A stretch of 64,000 bases of DNA from Costus lasius (lineage: Eukaryota; Streptophyta; Magnoliopsida; Zingiberales; Costaceae), in assembly GCA_027563935.2 (NCBI GenBank), contig CM050448.1, forward strand, positions 70,317,843 through 70,381,842, read 5' to 3'. Under the pieces are notes generated by a model. It made no database searches and was not told where the DNA came from. It saw only the letters and a program-made list of their open reading frames with translations. Positions 20,111-34,700 of this stretch are shown one piece after another (position 1 is the stretch's first letter; each line of letters begins with the position of its first letter). The translations under genes and the position numbers were made by a program.

Positions 20111-23100
20111 ATGAACTTCAATGTGCGATCCCTACTGGAAAGGGAGAAGTTTGCTGGGCCAAACTTCTCAGACTGGTACGGACACCTTAAGATTGTTCTT
20201 AAGGCAGAGAGAAAACTGTATGTCCTCGAGACGGCGATACCGCCTCAACCCGCTGCGAACGCCGCAAGGGCGGTTCGTGAAGCCTATGAAAAGCATGTCA
20301 ATGATAGCATTGATGTCGCTTGCCTGATGCTAGCGTCTATGACGCCACCGCTGCAGCGTCAGCATGAGGATATGTCTGCTATAGAAATTATAGCAAACCT
20401 CAAGATGCTGTATGCTGCACAGGCGAGGACTGAGCGCTATAACTTGACCAAGCTGTTCTTTCAGAGCAAACTGGCTGAAGGGAGCCCAGTGGGAGCTCAC
20501 GTGCTCAAGATGATTAGGCACAAGGAGGCTCTAGAGAAACTGGGGCATACCATCAATCAGGAGCTTGCTGTAGACATTATTCTGCAGTCTCTCCCGCCTT
20601 CTTTCGATGCGTTCATTATTAACTTTAATATGAACAAAATCGATTGTACTCCGGCTGAGTTGCTGAATATGCTCTTGACTACTGAGGAAACTCTGAAGGG
20701 AAAGCTTTCAACCTCTGTCTTAATGGTTCCTTCTAGGAACAAGAAGAAGGGAAAGAAGGGCAAAGCCCCAGTCAAGAACTACAACAAGGCGCTGAAACAA
20801 AAGGTTAAGCGGTCGAAGGAATACAGATGTTTCCACTGTGGCCAGCTGGGTCACTGGAAAAAGGACTGTAAAGCGCTCCAAGGAGACAAGAAGGGAAGCA
20901 TCGCTTCTGGCTCAGGTATATTTGTGACTGAGGTCATGATCTCTTCTTCTTCTATTTCATGGGTGTTGGACACTGCATGTGGAGTTCACATTTGTTCAAA
21001 TGTACAGGAACTCAAGAGAAGAAGATAGGTGGGGCAGCATGAGGTGGACCTACGAGTTGGAAACGGGGCACGGGTTGCTGCTGTTGCTGTAGGAGAATAT
21101 TACATCTCATTACCATCTGGACTTGTACTAGAACTTGACAATTGTTATTTTGTTCCAAGTATTACGAAAAATATTATCTCTATTCCTGCTCTTGTCAGGA
21201 AAGGATTTTCCTTTGAATGCAATATTTCAAAGTGTGTAATTTCTTATGCTAATATTGTTTATGCTTCTGGATCAATTAACAATGGGTTATTCATGTTGGA
21301 CATGGAATGTTCTATACAAACTATTGATAATAAGAAAGCCAAGTATGCTGATGATAGCACCTTGCTATGGCATAGTCGTTTAGGCCATATTAACAAGAAA
21401 CGCATTAAGCGGTTGCATGACAATGGACTGCTGGGATCATTCTCCTATGAGGAGATTGATACATGCAAAGCTTGTTTAATGGGCAAAATGACGAAGTCTC
21501 CTTTTCCTAATAAAGGTCAAAGGGCTTCAGGTTTACTTGACCTTATACACAGTGATGTGTGTGGGCCATTTAGTAAACATGCCAGAGGTGGCTATTCGTA
21601 CTTCATTACCTTTACTGATGATTTCAGTAGATATGGGTATGTCTATTTAATGAGACATAAAAGTGAATCTTTTGACAAGTTCAAAGAGTTCAAGAATGAA
21701 GTACAGAATCAGCTAGGCCGAAATATCAAGGCACTTCGTTCTGATCGAGGTGGAGAATACTTGAGTCATGCGTTTACTGACTATCTAAAGGAGTGTGGGA
21801 TTATCTCACAGCTTACTCCGCCAGGAACACCGCAATGGAATGGTGTGTCCGAGAGGAGAAATAGAACGTTACTGGATATGGTTCGTTCTATGATGAGTCA
21901 GGCTACTCTACCTTACTCCTTTTGGGGATTTGCACTGGAGACAGCTGCAAAGGTACTAAACCGAGTGCCATCCAAGGCAGTTTCAAAGACCCCATATGAG
22001 TTATGGTATGGGAAACGGCCGAACTTGACATTTATCAGGATCTGGGGTTGCGAGGCTTATATCAAAAAGCTCGCCTCTGGGAAACTGGAGTGCAGATCTG
22101 AGAAATGTATCTTTGTCGGATACCCTAAGGAAACTAAGGGTTATTATTTCTACGATCCCAAAGAGAACAAGGTATTTGTTGCTCGGACGGCTATTTTTCT
22201 TGAGAAGGAGTTTCTTCTGCAAGAAGCCAGTGGGAGAGAAATAAAGCTGGATGAGAATCCAGAGGAAGGACAAAGTAGTCAAGCACAGTTGGATGAGCCT
22301 GAGCAGGTAGAACAGGTTACTGAACAACCTGAGGCTCAGATATCACGGGAACCGCGTAGATCGGGAAGGATCCGTCGACAGCCTGAGCGCTATGACGGAG
22401 TCTATATCATTGACAATGATGAACCCCTCACTTATGCGGATGCGGTCAGTGGACTGGAGTCAGCTAGATGGCTTGAAGCTATGCGAGCCGAGATGGACTC
22501 CATGTCAGATAACCAAGTCTGGGATTTGGTTGATCCGCCTCCGGGAGTAATCCCTATTGGCTGTAAATGGATCTTCAAGAAGAAGATTGACATGGATGGT
22601 AACGTGGTTACCTATAAAGGCAGGCTAGTTGCGAAAGGTTTCAAACAAATCTACGGGATAGATTATGATGAAACTTTCTCTCCTGTAGCCATGTTTAAGT
22701 CTATTCGGATTCTTCTCGCGATAGCTGCATATTATGATTATGAGATCTGGCAGATGGATGTAAAGACTGCTTTCCTTAATGGAAAACTGGATGAGGATGT
22801 GTATATGACACAACCTGAAGGTTTCACAAATCCATCAGATCGTCATAAAATATGCAAGTTAAAGAAGTCCATTTATGGACTTAAACAAGCATCAAGAAGC
22901 TGGAATATTCGTTTTGATGAATCAATCAGTGAATTTGGTTTCATCAAGAATGAAGATGACCCGTGTGTATATAAGAGGTTTAGTGGGAGCGTAATTACTT
23001 TCCTAGTCCTCTACGTCGATGATATCTTAATCATTGGAAACGATATTCCTGAAATGCATGCTGTTAAAGCATGGTTAAGAAAATGTTTCCAGATGAAAGA

Positions 23101-23995
23101 TTTAGGAGAAGCAGCCTATGTATTAGGTGTGAAGCTCTACAGGGATAGATCTAAGAGGCTTCTCGGGCTGTGCCAGAGTACTTACATCGATAAAGTCCTG
23201 GAGAGATTCCATTTAGAGAATTCTAAACGTGGATATCTTCCAGTCAGACATGGTCTGAATCTTTCGAAGAGTCAGTGTCCACAAACACAGACTGAGAAAG
23301 ATGAAATGGACAATACGCCTTATGCTTCGGCTATTGGGTCCATTATGTATGTGATGTTGTGTACTCGCCCAGACGTCGCTTACGGGTTAAGCGTGACCAG
23401 TCGATTCCAAAGTAATCCAGGTCAGGCGCACTGGATTGCAGTCAAGAACATCTTGAAATATCTGCGGAGGACCAAAGATATGTTCTTGATATATGGTGGT
23501 CAGGAAGAACTCAGTATAGAAGGATATACTGACGCTTCATTCCAGTCGGACCAGGATGATTTCCGATCGCAATCAGGCTATGTTTTTAGCTTGAATGGAA
23601 GAGCAGTGGTGTGGAAAAGTTTCAAACAGTCTATTGTTGCTGATTCCACAACAGAAGCCGAGTATGTTGCAGCCTCGGAAGCATCTAAGGAGGCAGTTTG
23701 GATTCGTAAGTTCATTCAGGAACTTGGTGTTGTTCCTTCGAGTGCAGATCCTTTGGTTATCTTCTGTGATAACACTGGAGCAATCGCACAAGCAAAGGAA
23801 CCACGGTCGCACCAGAAGTCCAAGCACATACAGAGACGGTTTCACTTGATCCGGGAGATCATTGATCGTGGCGAGATCAAAGTCTGCAAGGTTCATACAG
23901 ATGACAATCTGGCTGACCCGCTTACAAAGCCTCTGGCGCAGCAGAAGCATGAGAAGCACTGTAATAATATGGGTTTGAGATTCCTCAACCATTAG
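20111..23995 (+). pseudogene. Gag-Pol of element A, interrupted by a stop at codon 306
   Basis: Full length (1294 codons plus stop) in one register, but the codon that is CAG in B, D and E is TAG here at 21026-21028. The stop comes 19 residues after the protease aspartate (D287), so the product would end in the protease and the remaining 988 residues (integrase, RT, RNase H) would not be made without readthrough. The downstream frame is otherwise open and keeps the integrase DDE residues, RT YVDD and RNase H residues. The change fits C-to-T deamination at a CHG site. The initiator is followed by Asn instead of Ser (MNFNVRSLL). Confidence 0.95.
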
Positions 23996-24004
23996 ATTAA
24001 GTGC

Positions 24005-24014
24005 AAGTGGGAGA
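24005..24014 (+). promoter_or_regulatory. Polypurine tract of element A
   Basis: AAGTGGGAGA precedes the 3' LTR that starts at 24016. Confidence 0.9.
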
Positions 24015-24015
24015 T

Positions 24016-25718
24016 TGTTGGCGTATGCCCTTAAGGCTAATGTTTGAGGCCTTGGGATTGTAACAGTATCATGTATAAACTCTTTTGTTTATAAAGGCAA
24101 TGGTTGTTATTCAGTTTGTTACATTGTCTGCTGCAATAACTGTGCTTCTGAATAATGTCTCAATGCTGTTCAGCTAGGCTGACATGCTATAAAGTCCTTA
24201 GTTGAGATATCTTGGTGAACATGAGACAGCCTTGATATGATTGAGACTAATATGTGTTCTAATCTTATAGGATGCTTCGAGCATGGAATAAGATGTAGAC
24301 TCATGGGTACATTGGATGTATTGGACAGACCCTACTAGGATATTCAATTGCTTGTCACAATGTGAATAATCCTTGTTTTGCTTCAAGTGGCACATGTCCT
24401 CTGACTTGAGATCACTTGTGTTTCTAAATGATGATTGTCATTGTTTTGAGGTAGTTCAATATCATATGAAACATAATGGTTATAGACTATCTTGGATAAT
24501 GATCATGAGTCAGGTTAGGGCACTAGTGATAGATATAGGATTGCCGTCTCCTTAATTGGAGTGTGATGTTCTACTGGGCCCCCCCTTAAATGAGATGATT
24601 GAGAAAGTGTATGGCCATACCCAGGTGACTATGTTCATCTGATCTAATCATGCTCATCATATTGGAGCTACAAGCTTGACACGCTTGTCCAATAAGAACA
24701 TCCAGTGGCAAAGGAAATATGTATGCCTAGTGAGTTGATTCACACTTGTGCTGTGGTTTGGGTGTAGTCTTGGAAGACTTTTTCCTCTATATCGGGAGAC
24801 AGTAATGTGTTGCTAGATACCCCTCACTGATCGTGATAATGTAAGTTATCGTTACCGACATTTAAAGGAAACCCTCAGGGTCGCACAATTTGATGATATG
24901 GCTTACTTAAGTCAGATCGTGTGGACTGAATTGTTTAGTTCAGTTTAAAGGGATTTAAACTCTGATTATAAGTGAGATCTGGTCTGATCATGTTTGATTG
25001 ATTAGGGCTTGAGATCGGTAAGCTTCGATCGAGAGTGTTGATGCTAGATCGGTGAGATCAGAAGCATCAGGAGATGAATGGTCAGATCTGGAACCTTAGG
25101 GTTTGATTCGATCTGGACTAAAAGCTTGGGCTGATTTGGTTTGGTCATTGAACCAAATACATTGAACCGGCTCATGTGTGAGCGCATGGTTCATATGGGA
25201 GAAGGGATATGCGTTTGGTTCATTTCAAGTGAACGCATAACGCATGTAATCAAGTGGTTGCTATTTTTGGAATTTCGGTTTTCCAAAATGGGAACGTCTC
25301 CACGTTCGAAAGCAACGCCTCTCGATTATCATCTCTCGCCCCTTTGCTCTTGACGAAAAAGACAACTCACGACTCACGGCTTGCGTTGTGAAGGTTGACG
25401 ACAAGAGAGGATTCGGCCAAGCAAAGAGTAGATCTCTTCCCTTCCATTCGACAAGGACCCTTGAAGCCTTGCTAGCACAAGGAACACAAGGAGTAGCCAT
25501 CATCCTCTTGTGTGCGCCACCTTTGGAGGAGAGCCCCTTTTGCCCTCTTGCTTCCAAGGCACCATCCAAGCGATGGCTATGGTAAGATCACATCTTGATC
25601 TTAGTAAAACTTAAGTTGATCATATGGTTATACCACATGCGATCTTATGAAGCCCTAGAAAATTTCTTGAATGCGCATGCTTTAGGGTTTCGCCCCCCTC
25701 ATGAAAGGGGTACTTACA
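24016..25718 (+). repeat. Element A 3' LTR
   Basis: 1703 bp, uninterrupted, starting TGTTGGCGTATG (one base unlike the family start TGTTGGGGTATG) and ending TACTTACA at the right-hand AATCA duplication. It differs from the split 5' LTR at about nine sites by eye. Confidence 0.95.
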
Positions 25719-28700
25719 AATCATGATGAAAATTTTGAACTCGATTTATGAACTTTAATTGTTATTAATCTTATTCTCATTCTTAATTATAACATTAATC
25801 TTATTCTTGATAATTATCTTTATCTTCATTTTGATCTCAGTTTTGATCTCAAATTTCAGTTTTAATTTTATAATCCTCATCTTTATCTTGCGTCTAATAT
25901 TCAACTTAAACTCGATTTTGATCTCTGTGGAAATATAGATTTTTAATCTTGATATTAATATTTATATTTATCTTGGTTTTATAATGATGAGGATGTTGAT
26001 GTTGATTATGATCCATATTTTATGTTTATCATTTTGAAATCTTAATTTAATATTGATTTTGTTCATGATCATGATGTTGATCTTGATTTTAATCATGATT
26101 TCAAACTTCATCTTATGATATTCATCTTTATATTCTTTTTAATCTTAATCTTAAACTCGATTTTGATCTTGTTTGTAATCTTGGTCTTCAATCTTGATAT
26201 TGTTATTCATATTGATATTGATCTAATCATGATGAAAATTTTGAACTCGATTATGACCTTTAATTGTTATTAATCTTATTCTTATTCTTAATTATAACAT
26301 TGATTTTATTCTTGATAATTATGTTCATCTTCATTTTGATCTCAGATTTTAGTTTTAATCTTATAATCTTCATCTTTATCTTGCTCCTAATATTCATCTT
26401 AAACTCGATTTTGATATCGGTGGTAATATTGATTTTCAATCTTGATATTATTATTTATATTTATCTTGATCTTTTAATGATGACGATGTTGATCTTGATT
26501 ATGATCCATGTTTGACGTTCATCATTTTGCAATCTTAATTTAATATTGATTTTGTTCATGATCATGATGTTGATCTTGATTTTAATCATGATTTCAAACT
26601 TCATCTTACGATATTCATCTTTATCTTCTTTTTAATCTTAATCTTAAACTAGATTTTGATCTTGTTTGTAATCTTAGTCTTCAATCTTGATATTGTAATT
26701 AATATTGATATTGATCTAATCATGATGAAAATTTTGTACTCGATTTTGAGTTTTAATTGTTATTAATCTTATTCTCATACTTAATTATAACATTGATCTT
26801 ATTCTTGATAATCATCTTCATCTTCATTTTGATCTCAGATTTTAGTTTTAATATTATAATCTTCATCTTTATCTTGCTCTTAATATTCATCTTAAACTCA
26901 ATTTTTATCTCTGTGGAAATATTGATTTTTAATCATGATATTAATATTTATATTTAACTTGGTCTTTTAATGATGAGAATGTTGATCTTGATTATGATCC
27001 ATATTTGATGTTTATCATTTTGCAATCGTAATTTAATACTGATTTTATTCATGATCCTGATGTTGATCTTGATTTTAATCATGATTTCAAACTTCATCTT
27101 AGGATATTCATCTTTACCTTCTTTTTAATCTTAATCTTAAACTCGATTTTGATCTTGTTTGTAATTTTGGTCTTCAATCTCGATATTGTTATTAATATTG
27201 ATATTGATTTAATCGTGACGAAAATTTTGAACTCGATTTATGAACTTTAATTGTTATTAATCTTATTCTCATTCTTAATTATAACATTAATCTTATTCTT
27301 GATAATTATCTTTATCTTAATTTTGATCTCAGTTTTGATCTCAGATTTCAGTTTTAATCTTATAATCTTCATCTTTATCTTGCTCCTAATATTCATCTTA
27401 AACACGATTTTGATCTCTGTGGAAATTTTGATTTTTAATCTTGATATTAATATTTATATTTATCTTGGTATTTTAATTATGAGGATGTTGATCTTGATTA
27501 TGAGCCATATTTGATGTTTTTTCATTTTGAAATCTTAATTTAATATTGATTTTGTTCATGATCATGATGTTGATCTTGATTTTAATCATGATTTCAAACT
27601 TCATCTTATGATATTCATCTTTACCTTCTTTTTAAACTTAATCTTAAACTCGATTTTGATCTTGTTTGTAATTTTGGTCTTCAATCTCGATATTGTTATT
27701 AATATTGATATTGATCTAATCATGATGAAAATTTTGAACTCGATTTATGAACTTTAATTGTTATTAATCTTATTCTCATTCTTAATTATAACATTAATCT
27801 TATTCTTGATAATTATCTTTATCTTCATTTTGATCTCAGTTTTGATCTCAGATTTCAGTTTTAATTTTATAATCCTCATCTTTTATCTTGCGTCTAATAT
27901 TCAACTTAAACTCGATTTTGATCTCTGTGGAAATATAGATTTTTAATCTTGATATTAATATTTATATTTATCTTGGTTTTGTAATGATGACGATGTTGAT
28001 GTTGATTATGATCCATATTTTATGTTTATCATTTTGAAATCTTAATTTAATATTGATTTTGTTCATGATCATGATGTTGATCTTGATTTTAATCATGATT
28101 TCAAACTTCATCTTATGATATTCATCTTTATATTCTTTTTAATCTTAATCTTAAACACGATTTTGATCTTGTTTGTAATCTTGGTCTTCAATATTGATAT
28201 TGTTATTCATATTGATATTGATCTAATCATGATGAAAATTTTGAACTCGATTATGAGCTTTAATTGTTATTAATCTTATTCTCATTCTTAATTATAACAT
28301 TGATTTTATTCTTGATAATTTTCATCATCTTCATTATGATCTCAGTTTTGATCTCAGATTTCAGTTTTAATTTTATAATCCTCATCTTTTATCTTGCGTC
28401 TAATATTCAACTTAAACTCGATTATGATCTCAGTGGAAATATAGATTTTTTAATCTTGATATTAATATTTATATTTATCTTGGTCTTTTAATGATGAGGA
28501 CGTTCATCTTGATTATGATCAATATTTAATGTTTATAATTTTGCAATCTTAATTTAATATTGATTTTGTTCATGATCATGATGTTGATCTTGATTTTAAT
28601 CATGATTTCAAACTTCATCTTATGATATTCATCTTTACATTCTTTTTAATCTTAATCTTAAACTCGATTTTGATCTTGTTTGTAATTTTGGTCTTCAATC

Positions 28701-31700
28701 TCGATATTGTTATTAATATTGATATTGATCTAATCATGACGAAAATTTTGAACTCGATTTATGAACTTTAATTGTTATTAATCTTATTCTCATTCTTAAT
28801 TATAACATTAATCTTATTCTTGATAATTATCATTATCTTCATTTTCATCTCAGTTTTGATCTCAGATTTCAGTTTTAATCTCAGATTTCAGTTTTAATCT
28901 TATAATCTTCATCTTTATCTTGCTCCTAATATTCATCTGAAACACGATTTTGATCTCCGTAGAAATATTGATTTTTAATCTTGATATTAATATTTATATT
29001 TATCTTGGTATTTTAATGATGAGGATGTTGATCTTGATTATGAGCCATATTTGATGTTTTTTCATTTTGAAATCTTAATTTAATATTGATTTTGTTCATG
29101 ATCATGATGTTGATCTTGATTTTAATCATGATTTCAAACTTCATCTTATGATATTCATCTTTACCTTCTTTTTAATCTTAATCTTAAACTCGATTTTGAT
29201 CTTGTTTGTAATTTTGGTCTTCAATCTCGATATTGTTATTAATATTGATATTGATCTAATCATGACGAAAATTTTGAACTCGATTTATGAACTTTAATTG
29301 TTATTAATCTTATTCTCATTCTTAATTATAACATTAATCTTATTCTTGATAATTATCATTATCTTCATTTTCATCTCAGTTTTGATCTCAGATTTCAGTT
29401 TTAATCTTATAATCTTCATCTTTATCTTGCTCCTAATATTCATCTGAAACACGATTTTGATCTCCGTAGAAATATTGATTTTTAATCTTGATATTAATAT
29501 TTATATTTATCTTGGTATTTTAATGATGAGGATGTTGATCTTGATTATGAGCCATATTTGATGTTTTTTCATTTTGAAATCTTAATTTAATATTGATTTT
29601 GTTCATGATCATGATGTTGATCTTGATTTTAATCATGATTTCAAACTTCATCTTATGATATTCATCTTTACCTTCTTTTTAATCTTAATCTTAAACTCGA
29701 TTTTGATCTTGTTTGTAATTTTGGTCTTCAATCTCGATATTGTTTTTAATATTGATATTGATCTAATCATGACGAAAATTTTGAACTCGATTTATGAACT
29801 TTAATTGTTATTAATCTTATTCTCATTCTTAATTATAACATTAATCTTATTCTTGATAATTATCATTATCTTCATTTTCATCTCAGTTTTGATCTCAGAT
29901 TTCAGTTTTAATCTTATAATCTTCATCTTTATCTTGCTCCTAATATTCATCTGAAACACGATTTTGATCTCCGTAGAAATATTGATTTTTAATCTTGATA
30001 TTAATATTTATATTTATCTTGGTATTTTAATGATGAGGATGTTGATCTTGATTATGAGCCATATTTGATGTTTTTTCATTTTGAAATCTTAATTTAATAT
30101 TGATTTTGTTCATGATCATGATGTTGATCTTGATTTTAATCATGACTGCAAACTTCATCTGATGATATTCATCTTTACCTTCTTTTTAATCTTAATCTTA
30201 AACTCGATTTTGATCTTGTTTGTAATCTTGGTCTTCAATCTTGATATTGTTATTGATATTGATATTGATCTAATCATGATGAAAATTTTGAACTCGATTA
30301 TGACCTTTAATTGTTATTAATCTTATTCTTATTCTTAATTATAACATTGATTTCATTCTTGATAATTATGTTCATCTTCATTTTGATCTCAGATTTCAGT
30401 TTTAATCTTATAATCTTCATCTTTATCTTGCTCCTAATATTCATCTTACACTCGATTTTGATATCGGTGGTAATATTGATTTTCAATCTTGATATTATTA
30501 TTTATATTTATCTTGATCTTTTAATGATGAGGATGTTGATCTTGATTATGATCCATGTTTGACGTTCATCATTTTGTAATCTTAATTTAATATTGATTTT
30601 GTTCATGATCATAATGTTGATCTTGATTTTAATCATGATTTCAAACTTCATCTTACGATATTCATCTTTATCTTCTTTTTAATCTTAATCTTAAACTAGA
30701 TTTTGATCTTGTTTGTAATCTTAGTCGTCAATCTTGATATTGTAATTAATATTGATATTGATCTAATCATGATGAAAATTTTGAACTCGATTTATGAACT
30801 TTAATTGTTATTAATCTTATTCTCATTCTTAATTATAACATTAATCTTATTCTTGATAATTATCTTTATCTTCATTTTGATCTCAGTTTTGATCTCAAAT
30901 TTCAGTTTTAATTTTATAATCCTCATCTTTATCTTGCGTCTAATATTCAACTTAAACTCGATTTTGATCTCTGTGGAAATATAGATTTTTAATCTTGATA
31001 TTAATATTTATATTTATCTTGGTTTTATAATGATGACGATGTTGATGTTGATTATGATCCATATTTTATGTTTATCATTTTGAAATCTTAATTTAATATT
31101 GATTTTGTTCATGATCATGATGTTGATCTTGATTTTAATCATGATTTCAAACTTCATCTTATTATATTCATCTTTATATTCTTTTTAATCTTAATCTTAA
31201 ACACGATTTTGATCTTGTTTGTAATCTTGGTCTTCAATATTGATATTGTTATTCATATTGATATTGATCTAATCATGATGAAAATTTTGAACTCGATTAT
31301 GAGCTTTAATTGTTATTAATCTTATTCTCATTCTAAATTATAACATTGATTTTATTCTTGATAATTTTCATCATCTTCATTATGATCTCAGTTTTGATCT
31401 CATATTTCAGTTTTTATCTAATAATCCTCATCTTTATCTTGCTCCTAATATTCATCTTAAACTCGATTTTGATCTCAGTGGAAATATGGATTTTTTAATC
31501 TTGATATTAATATTTATATTTATCTTGGTCTTTTAATGATGAGGACGTTCATCTTGATTATGATCAATATTTAATGTTTATAATTTTGCAATCTTAATTT
31601 AATATTGATTTTGTTCATGATCATGATGTTGATCTTGATTTTAATCATGATTTCAAACTTCATCTTATGATATTAATCTTTACCTTCTTTTTAATCTTAA

Positions 31701-34700
31701 TCTTAAACTCGATTTTGATCTTGTTTGTAATTTTGGTCTTCAATCTCGATATTGTTATTAATATTGATATTGATCTAATCCTGACGAAAATTTTGAACTC
31801 GATTTATGAACTTTAATTGTTATTAATCTTATTCTCATTCTTAATTATAACATTAATCTTATTCTTGATAATTATCTTTATCTTCATTTTCATCTCAGTT
31901 TTGATCTCAGATTTCAGTTTTAATCTTATAATCTTCATGTTTATCTTGCTCCTAATATTCATCTTAAACACAATTTTGATCTCTGTGGAAATATTGTTTT
32001 TTAATCTTGATATTAATATTTATATTTATCTTGGTATTTTAATGATGAGGATGTTGATCTTGATTATGAGCCATATTTGATGTTTTTTCATTTTGAAATC
32101 TTAAGTTAATATTGATTTTGTTCATGATCATGATGTTGAACTTGATTTTAATCATGATTTCAAACTTCATCTTATGATATTCATCTTTACCTACTTTTTA
32201 ATCTTAATCTTAAACTCGATTTTGATCTTGTTTGTAATTTTGGTTTTCAATCTCGATATTGTTATTAATATTGATATTGATCTAATCATGATGAAAATTT
32301 TGAACTCGATTTATGAACTTTAATTGTTATTAATCTTATTCTCATTCTTAATTATAACATTAATCTTATTCTTGATAATTATCTTTATCTTCATTTTGAT
32401 CTCAGTTTTGATCTCAGATTTCAGTATTTTATATCCTCATCTTTATCTTGCGTCTAATATTCAACCTAAACTCGATTTTTATCTCTGTGGAAATATAGAT
32501 TTTTAATCTTGATATTAATATTTATATTTATCTTGGTTTTGTAATGATGAGGATGTTGATGTTGATTATGATTCATATTTTATGTTTATCATTTTGAAAT
32601 CTTAATTTAATATTGATTTTGTTCATGATCATGAAGTTGATCTTGATTTTAATCATGATTTCAAACTTCATCTTATGATATTCATCTTTATATTCTTTTT
32701 AATCTTAATCTTAAACACGATTTTGATCTTGTTTGTAATCTTGGTCTTCAATCTTGATATTGTTATTCATATTGATATTGATCTAATCATGATGAAAATT
32801 TTGAACTCGATTATGAGCTTTAATTGTTATTAATCTTATTCTCATTCTTAATTATAACATTGATTTTATTCTTGATAATTTTCATCATCTTCATTATGAT
32901 CTCAGTTTTGATCTCATATTTCAGTTTTTATCTAATAATCCTCATCTTTATCTTGCTCCTAATATTCATCTTAAACTCGATTTTGATCTCAGTGGAAATA
33001 TAGATTTTTTAATCTTGATATTAATATTTATATTTATCTTGGTCTTTTAATGATGAGGACGTTCATCTTGATTATGATCAATATTTAATGTTTATAATTT
33101 TGCAATCTTAATTTAATATTGATTTTGTTCATGATCATGATGTTGATCTTGATTTTAATCATGATTTCAAACTTCATTTTATGATATTCATCTTTACCTT
33201 CTTTTTAATCTTAATCTTAAACTCGATTTTGATCTTGTTTGTAATTTTGGTCTTCAATCTCGATATTGTTATTAATATTGATATTGATCTAATCATGACG
33301 AAAATTTTGAACTCGATTTATGAACTTTAATTGTTATTAATCTTATTCTCATTCTTAATTATAACATTAATCTTATTCTTGATAATTATCTTTATCTTCA
33401 TTTTCATCTCAGTTTTGATCTCAGATTTCAGTTTTAATCTTATAATCTTCGTCTTTATCTTGCTCCTAATATTCATCTTAAACACGATTTTGATCTCTGT
33501 AGAAATATTGATTTTTAATCTTGATATTAATATTTATATTTATCTTGGTATTTTAATGATGAGGATGTTGATCTTGATTATGAGCCATATTTGATGTTTT
33601 TTCATTTTGAAATCTTAATTTAATATTGATTTTGTTCATGATCATGATGTTGATCTTGATTTTAATCATGATTTCAAACTTCATCTTATGATATTCATCT
33701 TTACCTTCTTTTTAATCTTAATCTTAAACTCGATTTTGATCTTGTTTGTAATTTTGGTCTTCAATCTCGATATTGTTATTAATATTGATATTGATCTAAT
33801 CATGATGAAAATTTTGAACTCGATTTATGAACTTTAATTGTTATTAATCTTATTCTCATTCTTAATTATAACACTAATCTTATTCTTGATAATTATCTTT
33901 ATCATTATTTTGATCTCAGTTTTGATCTCAGATTTCAGTTTTAATTTTATAATCCTCATCTTTATCTTGCGTCTAATATTCAACTTAAACTCGATTTTGA
34001 TCTCTGTGGAAATATAGATTTTTAATCTTGATATTAATATTTATATTTATCTTGGTTTTGTAATGATGACGATGTTGATGTTGATTATGATCCATATTTT
34101 ATGTTTATCATTTTGAAATCTTAATTTAATATTGATTTTGTTCATGATCATGATGTTGATCTTGATTTTAATCATGATTTCAAACTTCATCTTATGATAT
34201 TCATCTTTATATTCATTTTAATCTTAATCTTAAACACGATTTTGATCTTGTTTGTAATCTTGGTCTTCAATATTGATATTGTTATTCATATTGATATTGA
34301 TCTAATCATGATGAAAATTTTGAACTCGATTATGAGCTTTAATTGTTATTAATCTTACTCTCATTCTTAATTATAACATTGATTTTATTCTTGATAATTT
34401 TCATCATCTTCATTATGATCTCAGTTTTGATCTCATATTTCACTTTTTATCTAATAATCCTCATCTTTATCTTGCTCCTAATATTCATCTTAAACTCGAT
34501 TTTGATCTCAGTGGAAATATAGATTTTTTAATCTTGATTTTAATATTTATATTTATCTTGGTCTTTTAATGATGAGGACGTTCATCTTGATTATGATCAA
34601 TATTTAATGTTTATAATTTTACAATCTTAATTTAATAATAATTTTGTTCATGATCATGATGTTGATCTTGATTTTAATCATGATTTCAAACTTCATCTTA

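Larger units (their letters stand above)
5759..25718 (+). mobile_element. Element A: full-length Ty1/copia LTR retrotransposon carrying two nested inserts
   Basis: Starts TGTTGGGGTATG and ends TACTTACA. It is flanked by 5-bp duplications AATCA at 5754-5758 and 25719-25723, and the sequence outside them joins into a continuous satellite monomer. Order: 5' LTR (5759-6639 plus 15757-16578), primer binding site, leader, gag-pol (20111-23995), polypurine tract, 3' LTR (24016-25718). Element B lies inside the 5' LTR and solo LTR I inside the leader. Without the inserts both LTRs are 1703 bp. A hand comparison finds about nine differences between them, making A the oldest of the three elements whose LTR pairs are complete here. 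It cannot make a full polyprotein because codon 306 is a stop. Confidence 0.93.

Noticed and set aside
21026..21028. Programmed readthrough or a natural Gag/Pol boundary at the codon 306 stop
   Set aside because: The stop is inside the protease just after the active-site Asp, and three of five copies have a sense codon; mutation is the simpler reading. Kept only as an alternative in the findings.
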